Source of the DNA: Hyphomonas sp.
GTDB lineage: Bacteria; Pseudomonadota; Alphaproteobacteria; Caulobacterales; Hyphomonadaceae
Reading direction: 5' to 3'
Assembly: GCA_029287305.1 (NCBI GenBank)
Contig: JARFRJ010000123.1
Coordinates: 1-7,886 of the forward strand
Length of the DNA stretch: 7,886 nucleotides
This document shows, one piece after another, positions 5,978 to 7,886 of this stretch. Each line of letters opens with the position of its first letter. Positions within the stretch are counted from its first letter, which is position 1. The translations under genes and the position numbers were made by a program. The notes under the pieces are model-generated. The model ran no database searches, was not told the origin of the DNA, and saw only the letters and a list, made by a program, of their open reading frames with translations.

Positions 5978-6059
5978 CGCGCAGCAAAATGCTGATGATA
6001 AGGTTTCACCAATTTCGGGGAAAACTTCTTAGCTGTATAAGATTTTGGAGGGGTTACAT

Positions 6060-6175
6060 GTGAAAAGGGTCATGCAATCTATTCTATGAGTATGACAGAG
6101 GCTGGCGCGTCCTATGTTTGCGCGGGTTCAATCGGCATATTCGAAAATGTCAAAAATGCGGTCTGTGTAGCATAA
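6060..6175 (+). CDS. Speculative pair of overlapping tiny ORFs (9 and 29 codons)
   Basis: GGAGG (6047-6051) lies eight bases before a GTG at 6060 that opens MKRVMQSIL and stops with TGA at 6087-6089. That stop overlaps, as ATGA, an ATG at 6086 opening a 29-residue frame beginning MSMTEAGASYVCAG and ending at TAA 6173-6175. The ribosome-site quality and the coupled stop/start are suggestive, but another frame across the same bases is equally open (a Cys-rich reading with CQKCGLC). No family is recognised and chance is a fair explanation. Confidence 0.15.
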
Positions 6176-6187
6176 GCTAAACCTTGT

Positions 6188-7639
6188 TCAGATCATCAGA
6201 AAACCCATAATGAGATAAAGCAGGCTGGCGAGCCCGCCTGCGATCAGGGCATAAGGCAATTGCGTGCGAATATGGCTGATATGGTCTGAGCCTGAAGCAA
6301 AACTGGCGATAATGGATGTATCCGAGATCGGCGAGCAATGATCCCCAAAGACCCCGCCGCCCATCACACTGGCGAGCATGAGTGCGGGGGGAATGTCCGC
6401 CCCTAAAGCCAAAGGCATGGCAATGGGCACAAGTATGCCATAGGTCCCCCAGCTTGTACCGGTCGCGAAACTGGTCAGTCCGGCGGCGATAAATATCAGC
6501 ATTGGCAAAATCGCTGGTTCTGGAAAACCTGAGGCAAGGCTGGCGATAAATTCGCCTGTGCCAAGTTCACGCAGGCTGGCTGCAAGAGCAAGTGACAGAA
6601 AGATAACCGCGACCGCCGGTAACAGCTCTCCCATGCCTTTAAAGCCGATATCGATCAGCTTCTGCGTCTTGAAAACGCGATCCACCCGTAACAAGATAAA
6701 GGCGAGCGCACTTGCCAATACGACCGCCCAGAGAATGGATTGAGACCCAGAGCCAGACATCATGGTCTGCACGGAGACAAGGCCAGTTTTCTGATATCCG
6801 GTCCAGAACATGAAGGCGAGCGTGGTGAGGATCATGAGCCCAAGCGGAAGCGCCATATAGCGCGCTTTGCTGGGGATTATCCCGTCAATGCCAACGTCAA
6901 TATCAGTATCTATGCCTTGGCTGTCTGTATCAAAGGGCTGGTCTGGGGGAGCAGCTGAAATGGGCGCGGCCAACTGTCTGGCTTCAACCTCTTTCATGGG
7001 GCCAAAGGTGCGGTCAGTGAAGGCGGTCAGATAGACCCCTGCAATCGTCAAAAGAGCGTAGAAATTCAACGGGATGGTGGCGATCAATATCGCGATCGGA
7101 TCGCCCAAGTCTTCATAGGGCAGAATGAGTGAGTACAGATACGCGCCCCAGCCATTGATCAGGACAAGGATTGAGATCGGCGCTGAGGTTGAATCGATCA
7201 GATAGGCGAGCCGCTCGCGGCTCATTTTCAAACGCTCAAAGAGGCCCCGGCCTAAGATGCCTGTTGAAAGCAAGCTGATATTGGTTTCCATAAACAGTGC
7301 GGACCCAAGCGCTGCCGTCAGCAGGCTGGCTCGGCGGCGCGTTGCGGCCAGGCCAGAGCGAATAAACCGATTGACCAGTGCCGCGACCCCGCCGGATTGA
7401 TGCATATAGGCCATTAAGGCCCCGATAATCAGGCAAAACAGCAGAATGCGCGTATTGCCTGCGCTCTGGAAGACATTTGCGGCCCGATCAATGCTGTCGA
7501 GCAAGCCGATAAAAATATGCCCTTTGGCGATCAATGTCTCTGATGCCCAATTCGCCGCGCCAAGCGCTATGAAGACATTGCGCGTCCACACAGCTAGGCC
7601 GAGCGCCAGAAGCGGTGGGAGGAGGGTGAGCGCATCCAT
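6188..7639 (-). CDS. Na+/H+ antiporter NhaC family protein
   Basis: This 483-residue inner-membrane protein has about 11-12 hydrophobic segments and belongs to the NhaC family of the ion transporter superfamily, expected to exchange Na+ for H+ in pH or salt homeostasis. Diagnostic motifs are FMETNISLLSTG (116-127), TGTSWGTYGILVPIAMPL (393-410), and GGGVFGDHCSPISDTSIIASF (427-447) with its polar Asp/His/Ser cluster in an otherwise hydrophobic helix. The length is normal. A hydrophilic loop (about 212-258) between the two halves contains an acidic stretch, DTDSQGIDTDIDVGID (237-252). The ATG lies 5 bases after the stop of the DUF2794 gene and lacks a clear ribosome site, so it may be translated by coupling. 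Substrate cannot be fixed from sequence: some NhaC-family proteins exchange organic acids or amines. The gene symbol is left blank for that reason. Confidence 0.9.
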   Translation of the reverse strand: MDALTLLPPLLALGLAVWTRNVFIALGAANWASETLIAKGHIFIGLLDSIDRAANVFQSAGNTRILLFCLIIGALMAYMHQSGGVAALVNRFIRSGLAATRRRASLLTAALGSALFMETNISLLSTGILGRGLFERLKMSRERLAYLIDSTSAPISILVLINGWGAYLYSLILPYEDLGDPIAILIATIPLNFYALLTIAGVYLTAFTDRTFGPMKEVEARQLAAPISAAPPDQPFDTDSQGIDTDIDVGIDGIIPSKARYMALPLGLMILTTLAFMFWTGYQKTGLVSVQTMMSGSGSQSILWAVVLASALAFILLRVDRVFKTQKLIDIGFKGMGELLPAVAVIFLSLALAASLRELGTGEFIASLASGFPEPAILPMLIFIAAGLTSFATGTSWGTYGILVPIAMPLALGADIPPALMLASVMGGGVFGDHCSPISDTSIIASFASGSDHISHIRTQLPYALIAGGLASLLYLIMGFLMI

Positions 7640-7644
7640 CGAGT

Positions 7645-7848
7645 TTAGTCGGTCACGATTTTCATGAAATAGCGGTCGAATATGCGCAGGACCTGAGCAA
7701 GCTCATGGCCTCTTTTCCGGACTTGTCCGTTCATCCCGGTCACACACCATTCTCCTTGTTTACGCCTTAGAGCCGGGTTTTTCTCAATCCGCCAAGTGGC
7801 ACGCTCTGCGGCGTGGCGGAAAATCGAAAAAGCCGCCCTGTCTGGCCC
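7645..7848 (-). CDS. DUF2794 domain-containing protein, 5'-truncated by the contig end
   Basis: The genomic part encodes the last 67 residues of a DUF2794 protein, a small family of unknown function largely limited to Alphaproteobacteria. Recognisable family features are DRAAFSIFRHA, then WRIEKNPALRRKQGEW and VRKRGHELAQVLRIFDRYF near the C-terminus. Typical members are about 110-130 residues, so roughly the first 40-60 are missing. The apparent start codon at 7863, giving MYKRQ, is translated sequencing adapter and not real; the true start lies outside the window. The stop is 5 bases before the antiporter start on the same strand, suggesting a shared transcript. Confidence 0.85.
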   Translation of the reverse strand, partial: GPDRAAFSIFRHAAERATWRIEKNPALRRKQGEWCVTGMNGQVRKRGHELAQVLRIFDRYFMKIVTD

Positions 7849-7886
7849 CTGTCTCTTATACACATCTGACGCTGCCGACGACTAGT
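7849..7886. other. Nextera/Tn5 adapter contamination at the contig end
   Basis: Bases 7849-7867 are the 19-bp Tn5 mosaic end (CTGTCTCTTATACACATCT), and 7868-7881 continue with GACGCTGCCGACGA, together the complete reverse complement of the 33-base Nextera read 1 transposase adapter. The last five bases, CTAGT, fall where an i5 index would begin and, from memory, agree with the reverse complement of index S513. These 38 bases are not part of the organism's genome and should be trimmed. Confidence 0.98.

Larger units (their letters stand above)
5887..6187. other. 301-base intergenic region without a convincing gene
   Basis: This stretch separates the hicAB promoter from the end of the antiporter gene. 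It holds a nested hairpin (5937-5977), an overlapping inverted repeat GAAACCTTA (5954-5962) / TAAGGTTTC (5999-6007), a small CAGCA-AAA-TGCTG hairpin (5982-5994), and a strong ribosome-site-like GGAGGGG (6047-6053) followed by tiny ORFs. No tRNA, rRNA or long ORF is seen. No clear terminator for the antiporter is found; TAGC-TTAT-GCTA (near 6167-6178) is only a 4-bp stem. Confidence 0.6.

Noticed and set aside
5348..5995. 215-residue plus-strand ORF across hicB and hicA
   Set aside because: It is antisense to two clearly recognised genes with family motifs and runs through the operator palindromes; it has no recognisable domain.

Overview
The window looks like a chromosomal stretch from an alphaproteobacterium of roughly 50-55% GC. 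The evidence is a partial DUF2794 protein (a family largely restricted to Alphaproteobacteria), a complex I NDUFA9-type SDR protein, the short 'GTKGSGQTPWSRQGDGR' form of SelO, and a hisH-hisA pair with a 4-bp overlap. The last 38 bases are not genomic: they match the Nextera/Tn5 sequencing adapter, so the right end is a contaminated contig end.

Layout. Bases 1-99: an unresolved left edge (a weak partial ORF on the minus strand and a weak terminator-like hairpin facing plus). Bases 100-1481, minus: hisH then hisA, two enzymes of histidine biosynthesis. No hisB lies upstream and no hisF start is visible just downstream. Bases 1482-1622: a divergent intergenic region with a 6-bp hairpin near hisH. 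Bases 1623-5077, plus: an NDUFA9-like NAD(P)-binding protein, a structured leader with a possible 17-codon peptide, selO (protein AMPylase), a 21-bp tandem repeat starting at the selO stop, an ArsC/Spx-family thioredoxin-fold reductase, and a small glycine-zipper lipoprotein. Bases 5192-5886, minus: a complete hicA-hicB toxin-antitoxin module with its promoter and two identical 20-bp palindromic operators. Bases 5887-6187: a non-coding stretch with a REP-like hairpin, a competing inverted repeat and tiny overlapping ORFs. Bases 6188-7848, minus: a 5'-truncated DUF2794 gene followed after 5 bases by an NhaC-family Na+/H+ antiporter.

How the genes relate. HisH supplies ammonia to HisF, and HisA makes HisF's substrate, so the pair belongs to one pathway whose other members must lie elsewhere. 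SelO and the CxxC ArsC-like protein may both serve redox or stress physiology, but only proximity and strand support a link. HicA/HicB form a self-contained autoregulated module.

Most of the window is ordinary accessory and housekeeping content, and I see no clear new multi-gene system. The most notable points are the frame-preserving 21-bp repeat that spreads from the selO stop codon (three heptapeptide repeats lie in the selO frame past the TGA), the attenuator-like selO leader, the paired hicAB operators, and the structured intergenic region at 5890-6180.
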